This document shows, piece by piece, positions 37,901 to 44,362 of a stretch of 64,000 nt of DNA (position 1 is its first letter; each line of letters begins with the position of its first letter). The position numbers and the translations under genes were made by a program. The notes beneath the pieces are model-generated. The model worked only from the letters and a program-made list of their open reading frames with translations. It made no database searches and had not been told where the DNA came from. Origin of the DNA: Rhizobacter sp. SG703 (GTDB lineage: Bacteria > Pseudomonadota > Gammaproteobacteria > Burkholderiales > Burkholderiaceae_C); the NCBI RefSeq assembly GCF_012275445.1, contig NZ_JAAZQK010000006.1, positions 432,902 to 496,901 of the forward strand, written 5' to 3'.

Positions 37901-38793
37901 CCGATGAAACCGAGCGTGCGGTCCCACGAATCGTCGGCCGCCTGCAGCTTGTGCAGCGCATGGATCAGCGCATCGCTGCCGGTCAGCGACACCGCCACCA
38001 GGTCGGCCTGCATCTCCATCTCGCGCGACAGCGCGCGCTGCACCAGCAGCACCGCCGAGAACGCGCTGTCGACCAGCGAGCGGATCGCCCAGACGATCAC
38101 GCCGAGCACCCAGCCGACCCACGCGATGCGGATGTCGAAGCGCGACAGGCCGTTCAGGAACGCGTCGAGCTTGTCGCGCCGCGCGACCAGGTGGCCGGCG
38201 ATCTGCTGCGCGACGTAGACCCAGCGGCCGACCGCCATCGACTTCTGCGCGAAGTGGCCGAACTCGTGCGCCAGCACCGCGCGCATCTCGCCCAGCGTCA
38301 GCGCGTTGACGAGGCCGAGGCCGATCTCCAGGTTCTTGCGCGACGGCATCACGAGGTTCAGCACCGACAGGTCGTAGAACACCGCGGCATTGACGCGCGC
38401 CGACAGGAACACCTTGTGCGGCCGCGGCGCGCCGGCCCGGTCGGCCAGCTTGTGCAGGAATTCGAACAGGCGCGGCTGCTCGGCCGCGGTGATCTCGAGC
38501 GTGTTGTCCTGCGAGCCCTGCTTGACGAAGAAGACGGCCTTCAGCATGAAGACCGCGAGGAAGGCGGCGCAGCCGCCGATCACCCAGCCCCAGACGGCGC
38601 CGCCGGACGAATGCTCGGCGCCGAGCGTGAGGCGCCAGGCGGTGAACAGGAACCAGCCGGCGAGGCCGAGGTACAGCAGCATGAAGGCCGCGAGCGCGGC
38701 GACGGCCGCCCAGGCATGGCGCCTGTACGCGGCGCTGGGCCGGGCCAGCTTGGCGACCAGCGTCGACGGCTGCGCCTTGATCGGTGAACTCAT
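34969..38793 (-). CDS. Very large membrane-bound M48-family metallopeptidase
   Basis: A 1274-residue protein. Two hydrophobic helices (about residues 33-60 and 72-95) precede the zinc motif HEFGH near residue 174. Further helices lie near 225-255. The next 450 residues are long and helical, then another membrane helix near residue 760 (GVAVGIIAAVLGLGG) is followed by a beta-rich segment and a repeat-like helical C-terminus. Typical M48 proteases have 280-500 residues, so about 800 residues here are unexplained. ATG 38793 was chosen at the start of the hydrophilic cytosolic lead. Confidence 0.85.
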   Translation of the reverse strand: MSSPIKAQPSTLVAKLARPSAAYRRHAWAAVAALAAFMLLYLGLAGWFLFTAWRLTLGAEHSSGGAVWGWVIGGCAAFLAVFMLKAVFFVKQGSQDNTLEITAAEQPRLFEFLHKLADRAGAPRPHKVFLSARVNAAVFYDLSVLNLVMPSRKNLEIGLGLVNALTLGEMRAVLAHEFGHFAQKSMAVGRWVYVAQQIAGHLVARRDKLDAFLNGLSRFDIRIAWVGWVLGVIVWAIRSLVDSAFSAVLLVQRALSREMEMQADLVAVSLTGSDALIHALHKLQAADDSWDRTLGFIGGEHAKERIARDAFAIQSRVMQRMGQVLNDPQYHRVPALPAEKPQQHRLFKAEVAQPPRMWLTHPLNHEREANAKRHYVAAPFDDRSAWALFDDAPGLRERVTAQLIGDTKLAPIAIDDSLQALDEQFARESLQGRYRGVYLGRSVTRSAKRAAELVDPAQRDGTREALAALYPESLLDDVARLRELEREVAQLRALASGALKAPGGVIRHRDRTLKHGELPGLLKRVEREHRQVEQRLLAHDKACRSTHRAAAAQLGGGWDAYLDGLLALLHYADHSEANLRDAQGLLSNAWQVESATRRVGKAGVARLVVVANQLQSALQRVSDQRGAVLLDSTLRDKLGVASWSELLGEFKLPPTSKDNLGDWLGVVDGWVDQLAGACGRLRSQALDQLLRTEAAIARHARGEPVAELSVAAPEASRAPADYDTLPAGSERERQTRLGWLARFQTADGALPALARLGVAVGIIAAVLGLGGSVGDAQIVVYNALGTPVEVSVAGHKLAVGPNALGRLTLPAGQIVKVESRAARGALIESFDADAKGSFGTYVYNVAAAAPLVEWTAVYGRTQSIPERLLGTPRWSSTGAEHVFEEPPKTISTKGGGGTRTVLQGLGDLSPERQLNALANDAQRRQLVATHLRWDAAGSAPAMAWLGMVGDDAQLLGLLRERLKTTPDDVAALRAEQDGTRDTAHAEVCARHVAASRAAPDNPNLRYAAVRCDTENPQKWQAFIDGHARWPAHAWFGYAAAYSELDFGRLDAGLIGLGEARTRLPPLAEHIAIDEARLRRFLKQDDAKHMAELTHASPMLRLRLAMESGTSTADEPLPTEYAELARGRFDAAARAAATGTAHRQARLLRLVAASDGADAQLVSRAIALPADRGVDDSTAWLAAAVAVRGGQDVEPFVAVVARRSPTDAALMRVFFEQLQKTRDVGVADRVLAEVSFQWRMQAYAAGVVLMGREAPSAWRDAARTLLFADERPYFL

Positions 38794-38880
38794 TCCCTCG
38801 GTCCTTCCTCGTCCCAGTGCGGCTGCCCTCACGGGCGCTGGCGCGGATGGTAGGGGAAGGGGTCGCGCGGACGAAGGCAG

Positions 38881-38934
38881 TTTCACTCGAAAGGGGCATT
38901 TCAGCACGCGCTGAAACCGGCCCCTGCAGTGAAA
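38881..38934 (-). terminator. Nested three-part hairpin between the Cys-rich gene and the M48 gene
   Basis: Three sets of perfect arms are nested: TTTCACT (38881-38887)/AGTGAAA (38928-38934), GGGGC (38893-38897)/GCCCC (38920-38924) and TTTCAGC (38899-38905)/GCTGAAA (38910-38916) around ACGC. It starts four bases after the Cys-rich gene stop on the minus strand. It may terminate or attenuate transcription before the M48 gene, or be a protein-binding palindrome at the M48 promoter. Confidence 0.6.
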
Positions 38935-38937
38935 TCG

Positions 38938-39276
38938 TCAGCGGTTCGCCAGCGTCGCCCGGCAGGCCTCGCTGAACTCGCTGGCATGCGCCTTCACGCA
39001 GTCGCGCACCGCGCTGCCCTTCGCGTCGCCGCAGATCTTCCGGACCTCGGGGCCACAGGCCGATGCGGTGTCGAGCGCCGACTTGCAGGCCGGCGCCAGC
39101 TCGGCCTCGTGCGATTTCAGGCAGTCGACGATGCGTCCGCCGCCGGGCGGCGTCGACTTGCAGAACTTCGCGTGGTCGGCCTTGCAGGCCTGCGCCATCG
39201 GGTTGGCATCGCGCGCGGCGGCCGTGCCGGCCAGCGCGAGCAGCGACAAGCACATCAGGATCGACTTCATCGTCAT
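38938..39276 (-). CDS. Secreted cysteine-rich-repeat protein
   Basis: A 112-residue protein. The signal peptide ends at AAA near residue 21. The mature part holds two repeats of the CxxDHAKFC / CGPEVRKIC type with evenly spaced cysteines, as in the Cys-rich Golgi (GLG1-like) repeat family found in Proteobacteria. GGAG precedes ATG 39276. Cellular role unknown, presumably periplasmic. Confidence 0.82.
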   Translation of the reverse strand: MTMKSILMCLSLLALAGTAAARDANPMAQACKADHAKFCKSTPPGGGRIVDCLKSHEAELAPACKSALDTASACGPEVRKICGDAKGSAVRDCVKAHASEFSEACRATLANR

Positions 39277-39408
39277 GGCGGACTCCGGCAAGGGGATGGC
39301 GGCATTGGAACGCCGAAGCGCGCTGCCGCCGCGCCCCGCGGATGACGAATTGCGACAGCGCTGAAATGTTCGCGTCGCACCGGCGGGCGCCCCGTAGACT
39401 GCCGCCCC

Positions 39409-40098
39409 ATGAAGCCGCTGGTCCTGATGGTCGACGACGATGCCGAGCTCTCCGGCATGGTGTGCGAGCTGCTCGAGCGCGAGGGCTGGGCGGTGCACGC
39501 GGTGCTGACCGCCGGCGACGGCGAGCGCGCGCTGTCGCAATGGCGGCCCGACGCGGTGCTGCTCGACGTGATGCTGCCGGATGCCAACGGCTTCGAGCTC
39601 TGCCGCCGCTGGCGCGCGGCCCACCCCGGGCTCGGCATCGTGATGCTGACGGCGCGCGGCGACCCGATGGACCGCGTGCTCGGGCTGGAGATCGGCGCCG
39701 ACGACTACCTGCCGAAGCCGTTCGAGCCGCGCGAGCTGGTGGCGCGGGTGCGCGCGCTGCTGCGCCGCCAGGCGCCCGGCCGGGCCGACGCGCCGCAGCT
39801 GCGCTTCGACGGCCTGACGATCGACCTGCTGAAGCGCGAGGTGCTGGTCGGCAGCGCCGCGGTCTCGCTGACCAGCGTCGAGTACAAGCTGCTGACCGCC
39901 CTCGCGCGCACGCCGGGCCAGCCGTTGACGCGCGAGCAGCTCAGCGACGCGGTGCAGAACGGCAGCTACAAGCCGCTGGACCGCACGGTGGACGTGCAGG
40001 TCGCGCGGCTGCGGCGCAAGCTGGCCGAGGCCGCGCCGGGCGCCGAATGGATCGACACCGTGCGCGGCGAGGGCTACGTCTTCGTGCCGCGCGGCTGA
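39409..40098 (+). CDS. OmpR-family response regulator
   Basis: A 229-residue two-component regulator. The receiver has DDD at residues 9-11, phospho-acceptor Asp53 in LLDVMLPD, and the conserved lysine in LPKPFEP near 104. The C-terminal winged helix shows SVEYKLLTAL and the RTVDVQVARLRRKL recognition helix. It is 20 bases upstream of its kinase. The order resembles CpxR-CpxA; the set may answer envelope stress. Confidence 0.92.
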   Translation: MKPLVLMVDDDAELSGMVCELLEREGWAVHAVLTAGDGERALSQWRPDAVLLDVMLPDANGFELCRRWRAAHPGLGIVMLTARGDPMDRVLGLEIGADDYLPKPFEPRELVARVRALLRRQAPGRADAPQLRFDGLTIDLLKREVLVGSAAVSLTSVEYKLLTALARTPGQPLTREQLSDAVQNGSYKPLDRTVDVQVARLRRKLAEAAPGAEWIDTVRGEGYVFVPRG

Positions 40099-40118
40099 CC
40101 CGAACCAGGCCCGTCGCC

Positions 40119-41387
40119 ATGCGCCGCTTCGACAGCCTGTTCGCGCGCCTGCTGCTCGCCCAGCTGGGGCTGGTGGCCGCGCTCGCGCTCGTCTTCGGGC
40201 TGCTGTTCTACATCGAGCGCAACGTGACGGTGGCCACGCTGTATGCCGAGCGCTGGGCGTCGCCGCTGGCCGCGGCGGCAGGACTGGCGCCGCCGGTGCC
40301 TGACAGCCTCGCGGTGCAGCAGCGCGACGAGGCTCCGCCGGACACGCGGCGCACCGCGCGCAGCGCACCGCGCTTCGTCGCGCTGCGGCAGGCGCTGCTG
40401 GCACGCGGCGTGCCGGTCGACGAGGTGCGGCTGGGCCCCGGCCGCGGCGAACCGATGGTGTGGCTGCACGTGGTGCCTGCGGACCGGCCGGCCAGGTGGC
40501 TGGGCGTGGCCGGCCAGGTGGTGGTGCCGGCCGGGTCTGCGCGTACGCTGCTCGCGCTGCTGATCACGAGCGCGCTGGTCGTCGGCGTCAGCTGGCGCTT
40601 CACGCGGCGCCTCACGCGTCCGCTGGAGCAGTTGCGCGAGCGCATGCAGTCGCACCGGCCGGGGCAGCCGGTCTCGTCCACGCAGCGGATGGCCGCGTCC
40701 CCCGAGATCGCCGCGATCGACGCCGCCTACGGCGACCTGCTGGCACGGCTGCAGCAGCACGAGCGCGAACGGGCCGTGCTGCTGGCGGGCGTCTCGCACG
40801 ACCTGCGCAGCCCGCTCGGCCGCATCCGCCTGGCCGTCGAGCTGCTGCCCGACACCGACGAGACGCGGGCCCGCCGTGCCGGCATCGTGCGCAACGTGCG
40901 GGACGCCGACCGGCTGATCGAGAGCTTCCTCGACCACGTGCGCGCCGGCGAACTGGCCTGCGACGAGACGGTGGATCTCGCCGCCGTCGCGCGGCAGGTG
41001 GTGGCCGGCTTCGAACGCCCGGCCGCCGAACTCGCGATCGACGCACCGGCCACGCTGCCGCGGGCGCATGCCAACCGGCTGCTGGTCGAGCGGCTGCTCG
41101 CCAACCTGGTCGACAACGCGTTGAAGCACGGCCGCGCGCCGGTGCGGGTGGGCGTCGGCGGCTCGCCCGCGCAGGCCTGGATCACGGTCGACGACGCCGG
41201 CGACGGCATCCCCGCCGGCGACGCGGCGCGGCTGACCGATGCGTTCGCGCGCGGCGACGGCAGCCGCGCGCGGCCCGGCGCCGGCCTCGGGCTGGCGATC
41301 GTTCGGCAGGTCGCGACGCGGCTGGGCGGCGAGCTGTCGTTCGAGCGCGTGGACGGCCTGCACCGCGTGCGCGTCACGCTCGGCTGA
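40119..41387 (+). CDS. Sensor histidine kinase
   Basis: A 422-residue kinase. One helix at about 9-31, a periplasmic segment of about 110 residues, and a second helix near 147-165 are followed by a HAMP domain. The phosphorylated histidine is His227 in GVSHDLRSPLGRIR. Catalytic boxes are N (NLVDNALKHG), G1 (DDAGDGIP) and G2 (GAGLGLAIV). CpxA/EnvZ-like; partner of the preceding regulator. Confidence 0.92.
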   Translation: MRRFDSLFARLLLAQLGLVAALALVFGLLFYIERNVTVATLYAERWASPLAAAAGLAPPVPDSLAVQQRDEAPPDTRRTARSAPRFVALRQALLARGVPVDEVRLGPGRGEPMVWLHVVPADRPARWLGVAGQVVVPAGSARTLLALLITSALVVGVSWRFTRRLTRPLEQLRERMQSHRPGQPVSSTQRMAASPEIAAIDAAYGDLLARLQQHERERAVLLAGVSHDLRSPLGRIRLAVELLPDTDETRARRAGIVRNVRDADRLIESFLDHVRAGELACDETVDLAAVARQVVAGFERPAAELAIDAPATLPRAHANRLLVERLLANLVDNALKHGRAPVRVGVGGSPAQAWITVDDAGDGIPAGDAARLTDAFARGDGSRARPGAGLGLAIVRQVATRLGGELSFERVDGLHRVRVTLG

Positions 41388-41482
41388 TGTTTCAATGCCG
41401 TCGCAATTTGTCGCGCCGCGAGGTCGCCCTCTCGCCGCGCAGCGCGTTCAATGAAGACCAACCACTGACCCAGGAGCCCACC

Positions 41483-42484
41483 ATGAGCCGACCGATCCGC
41501 ACCCCCCGCGCCCCGCTCACGCTGCTGAGCGCGGCCCTGCTGGCTGCCTTGTCCACGCTGGCCGCCTGCGGCGGCGGCGGCAGCGATGCCGCCGACGAGG
41601 TGCTCGACGCCGACACCGCCACCAGCTACGGCGCGAATGCCGCGCTGCTCTCCGGCGACGCGGCGACCGCACTCGACACCAGCGTGCTGGCCGCGCAATC
41701 GGTGGTGGCCACGCAGGCCACGGTGGCCGCCGCGCATGAGGCGGCGCAACGCGTCTCCGCCTCGGCGGTGACGAACCTGACGGTCGACTGCGCCGGCGGC
41801 GGTACCGCGCTGCTCACGATCGCCGGCGGCAGCGCCGGCAGCGTGCTGAACGGCCAGCTCGACACCGGCGAGGTCTACACGCTGGCCTTCATGGACTGCC
41901 GCGGCGCGGCGGGCGCGGCGGTCGTCAACGGCGCGCTGGAGTTGACGGTGCTCGAAGCCACCGCAGGCACGCTGTCGGTCACGACCGAAGCGACCGGGCT
42001 GTCGGTCGCGCTGCCGCGCGGCAGCGCCTCGCTGAACGGCATCACCACGCGCAGCGTGTCGTCGACCACCGACGGCAACGGCACGACGCAACTCACCAGC
42101 CACTTCACATCGCCCAGCCTCGCGCTGACGACGCATTACAACGGCCGCACCGGCAACTTCACGCTGAGCGCGGCCGACATCACGCGCCAGGCCACCCTGG
42201 TGAATGGCGTGCTGCAAGCCAGTTCGATCAATGGCACGCACACCCTGTCGGCGACGCTGCCGAGCGGCTCGTCGAGCTACACCGTCGCCACGCAGGGCAG
42301 CGCCACCTATGACGCCGCGGGGCTGCCGACCGGCGGCGCGTGGACGATCACGCTGCCGCGCGTCGCGGTCGGCCTGTCGATCGCGGATGCGCTCGCGACG
42401 ATCACCGTCGACCAGGGCAAGGACGGCACGATCGACCGCCGCGTGACGGTGCCGGTGTCGCGGCTGGCCTCCGACGCCGGCTGA
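41483..42484 (+). CDS. Hypothetical lipoprotein
   Basis: A 333-residue protein with a lipoprotein signal: hydrophobic stretch, then LAAC at residues 27-30 with glycines after the cysteine. The mature part is Thr/Ser/Ala-rich and likely all beta. Two cysteines (VDCAGGG and FMDCRG) may form a disulfide. No family recognised. AGGAG precedes the ATG. It may belong to the two-component system regulon. Its TGA directly abuts the stop of nudK (TGATCA). Confidence 0.8.
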   Translation: MSRPIRTPRAPLTLLSAALLAALSTLAACGGGGSDAADEVLDADTATSYGANAALLSGDAATALDTSVLAAQSVVATQATVAAAHEAAQRVSASAVTNLTVDCAGGGTALLTIAGGSAGSVLNGQLDTGEVYTLAFMDCRGAAGAAVVNGALELTVLEATAGTLSVTTEATGLSVALPRGSASLNGITTRSVSSTTDGNGTTQLTSHFTSPSLALTTHYNGRTGNFTLSAADITRQATLVNGVLQASSINGTHTLSATLPSGSSSYTVATQGSATYDAAGLPTGGAWTITLPRVAVGLSIADALATITVDQGKDGTIDRRVTVPVSRLASDAG

Positions 42485-43066
42485 TCAGTCGACCAGCCGG
42501 TTCAGCTTCGCGTACTGCAGCAGCATGATGGTCTTGCCATCGCGGATGCGCCCCGATGCGACCCAGGCCAGCGCCTCGTCGAGCGTCGGTTCGAGCACCT
42601 CGATGTCCTCGCCCTCGTGTTGCTCGCCGCCGCCGGCGGACACCTTGTCGCGCGCCTCGTACGCGCCGACGAAGAAGTGCAGCCGCTCGGTCACCGAGCC
42701 GGGGCTCATGTAGGCCTCGAAGACCTGCCGCACCTCGGCGATGCGGTAGCCGGTTTCCTCTTCGGTCTCGCGGCGGATGCAGGTGGCCGGGTCGTCGCGG
42801 TCGAGCAGGCCGGCGCAGGCTTCGATCAGCATGCCGTCGGGCGTACCGTTGACATACGCCGGGAAGCGGAACTGGCGCGTCAGCACCACGGTGCGCCGCT
42901 CGCGGTTGTACAGCAGGATCGTCGCGCCGTTTCCGCGGTCGTAGGTCTCGCGGCTCTGGCGCTGCCAGCTGCCGTCGCTGCGCAGGAAGTCGAAGCTCGT
43001 CTTCCTGAGCACGTACCAGTCGTCGCTCAGCACTTTCACGTCGACGATGCGCACGCGGTCGTTCAC
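42485..43066 (-). CDS. nudK: NUDIX hydrolase, GDP-mannose pyrophosphatase type
   Basis: A 193-residue NUDIX enzyme. The Nudix box is ACAGLLDRDDPATCIRRETEEETGY (split after 20), and long blocks match E. coli NudK (YDRGNGATILLYN, YMSPGSVTE, EGEDIEVLE, IRDGKT). It hydrolyses nucleotide sugars such as GDP-mannose. The GTG at 43066 was chosen because GGAG stands 8 bases upstream and family similarity begins there. Confidence 0.9.
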   Translation of the reverse strand: MNDRVRIVDVKVLSDDWYVLRKTSFDFLRSDGSWQRQSRETYDRGNGATILLYNRERRTVVLTRQFRFPAYVNGTPDGMLIEACAGLLDRDDPATCIRRETEEETGYRIAEVRQVFEAYMSPGSVTERLHFFVGAYEARDKVSAGGGEQHEGEDIEVLEPTLDEALAWVASGRIRDGKTIMLLQYAKLNRLVD

Positions 43067-43100
43067 GGCGTTCTCCGGGATCGGGATGGAAACGCGATGA

Positions 43101-43138
43101 TTCGTGCAGACTCGTGCACTGTCAAGCACTTTCGTGCA
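43101..43138. promoter_or_regulatory. Triplicated operator for the DeoR regulator
   Basis: TTCGTGCA (43101-43108), CTCGTGCA (43111-43118) and TTCGTGCA (43131-43138) are phased by 10 and 20 bases, one and two helical turns. DeoR-family regulators typically bind such short direct repeats. They occupy the nudK/deoR gap right before the ATG, suggesting autoregulation and control of nudK. Confidence 0.6.
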
Positions 43139-43149
43139 AACTCGCAGAC

Positions 43150-43905
43150 ATGCTGACCGAACAACGCAAGCAACTGATCCTGGGCCGCCTGCGGCAGGAT
43201 GGTCAGGTCGTCGCCGCGACGCTGAGCGAGGAATTGGGACTGTCGGAGGACACCATCCGGCGCGACCTGCGCGCGCTCGCGGCCGAAGGCCTGCTGCAGC
43301 GGGTGCACGGCGGCGCGCTGCCGGCGTCGGCCGCGGTGGCCGATTTCTCGGCGCGGCGCGCGGTCGAGCCGCAGGCCAAGGCGAGCATTGCGCGCGCGGC
43401 GGCCGCGATGGTGCAGCCGGGGCAGATCGTCTTCATCGATGGCGGCACCACCTGCCAGCAGATTGCGCGGCAGCTGGCCCCGACGCTGCGCGCGACGGTC
43501 GTCACGCACAGCCCGACCATCGCGCTCGAACTGGTCGAGCACCCGCGGGTCGAGGTCGTGCTGATCGGCGGGCGGCTGTTCAAGCATTCGGTCGTGGCCG
43601 TGGGCGCCGGCGCGCTGGAGGCGATCGGCCGCATCCGGGCCGACCTGTACTTCATGGGCGTCACCGGCGTGTCGACCGGCGCCGGCCTGTCGACCGGTGA
43701 CCTGGAGGAATCGCACATCAAGCGCGCGCTGATGACGCAGGCGGCCGAGACCTGGGTGCCGGCGTCGGCCGAGAAGCTGCAGAGCGCTTCGGCGTACACG
43801 ATCGCGCCGTGCAGCGCCGCGACCGGGCTGATCGTCGACGGCGACACGCCGAAGAAGGCGCTCAGCGGCTTCGAGAAGCTGGGGCTGGCCGTCCTTCGGG
43901 CTTGA
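43150..43905 (+). CDS. DeoR-family transcriptional regulator
   Basis: A 251-residue repressor. The N-terminal helix-turn-helix ATLSEELGLSEDTIRRDLRA is followed by the LQRVHGGAL wing. The sensor domain holds IFIDGGTT-like FIDGGTTCQQIA and the GVTGVS loop, which bind sugar phosphates. ATG 43150 gives the usual start MLTEQRKQLIL. The effector is unknown. Confidence 0.9.
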   Translation: MLTEQRKQLILGRLRQDGQVVAATLSEELGLSEDTIRRDLRALAAEGLLQRVHGGALPASAAVADFSARRAVEPQAKASIARAAAAMVQPGQIVFIDGGTTCQQIARQLAPTLRATVVTHSPTIALELVEHPRVEVVLIGGRLFKHSVVAVGAGALEAIGRIRADLYFMGVTGVSTGAGLSTGDLEESHIKRALMTQAAETWVPASAEKLQSASAYTIAPCSAATGLIVDGDTPKKALSGFEKLGLAVLRA

Positions 43906-43916
43906 GCGAAACGGGG

Positions 43917-44132
43917 CTACTTCTGCTTCCTGTAGGCTCGGTCCGCCGGCGGGCCGCGGTCGGTGTCGACAAGGCCACGCGAGACGTCGCGGTGCGCCTG
44001 CTCGATGCGCGGACGCGGCTGGTCGTCGCGCTGGCTCGATTCGTCGCGCTCATGCGGCAGCTGCGGTTCGGAATCCTGGTCGCGCCGCACGGTGGTGTCG
44101 CTCTTCTGGCCGGGGGTCGGCTGGGTGGTCAT
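43917..44132 (-). CDS. Small hydrophilic hypothetical protein
   Basis: A 71-residue, strongly charged, probably disordered protein (many Asp, Arg, Gln, Pro; ends RKQK). Start ATG 44132 is supported by GAAGGA nine bases upstream. Similar short proteins occur in Betaproteobacteria. No function recognised. The gap 44133-44362 to the EF-G-like gene carries both promoters; no further gene seen. Confidence 0.6.
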   Translation of the reverse strand: MTTQPTPGQKSDTTVRRDQDSEPQLPHERDESSQRDDQPRPRIEQAHRDVSRGLVDTDRGPPADRAYRKQK

Positions 44133-44362
44133 GGCAGATCCTTCGGGCAATCGACGCTTGCCTGTCGGGACACTGTGACCCGCATTGCAGGGGCAGGCTG
44201 TCGGCCACGGCTGCGCGGTGCTGTAGGACACGGCCCGGGCACGCCGTCCAGCTACACGCCCTGAAACAGCCGCGGGTGCTCCCGCTTGCCGCAGGCGGGG
44301 CGATCCACTAACCTCGACCGGCCCCTCACCGCTCAGCGCCTGCGGCGCGAAAGGAGAGCGCC

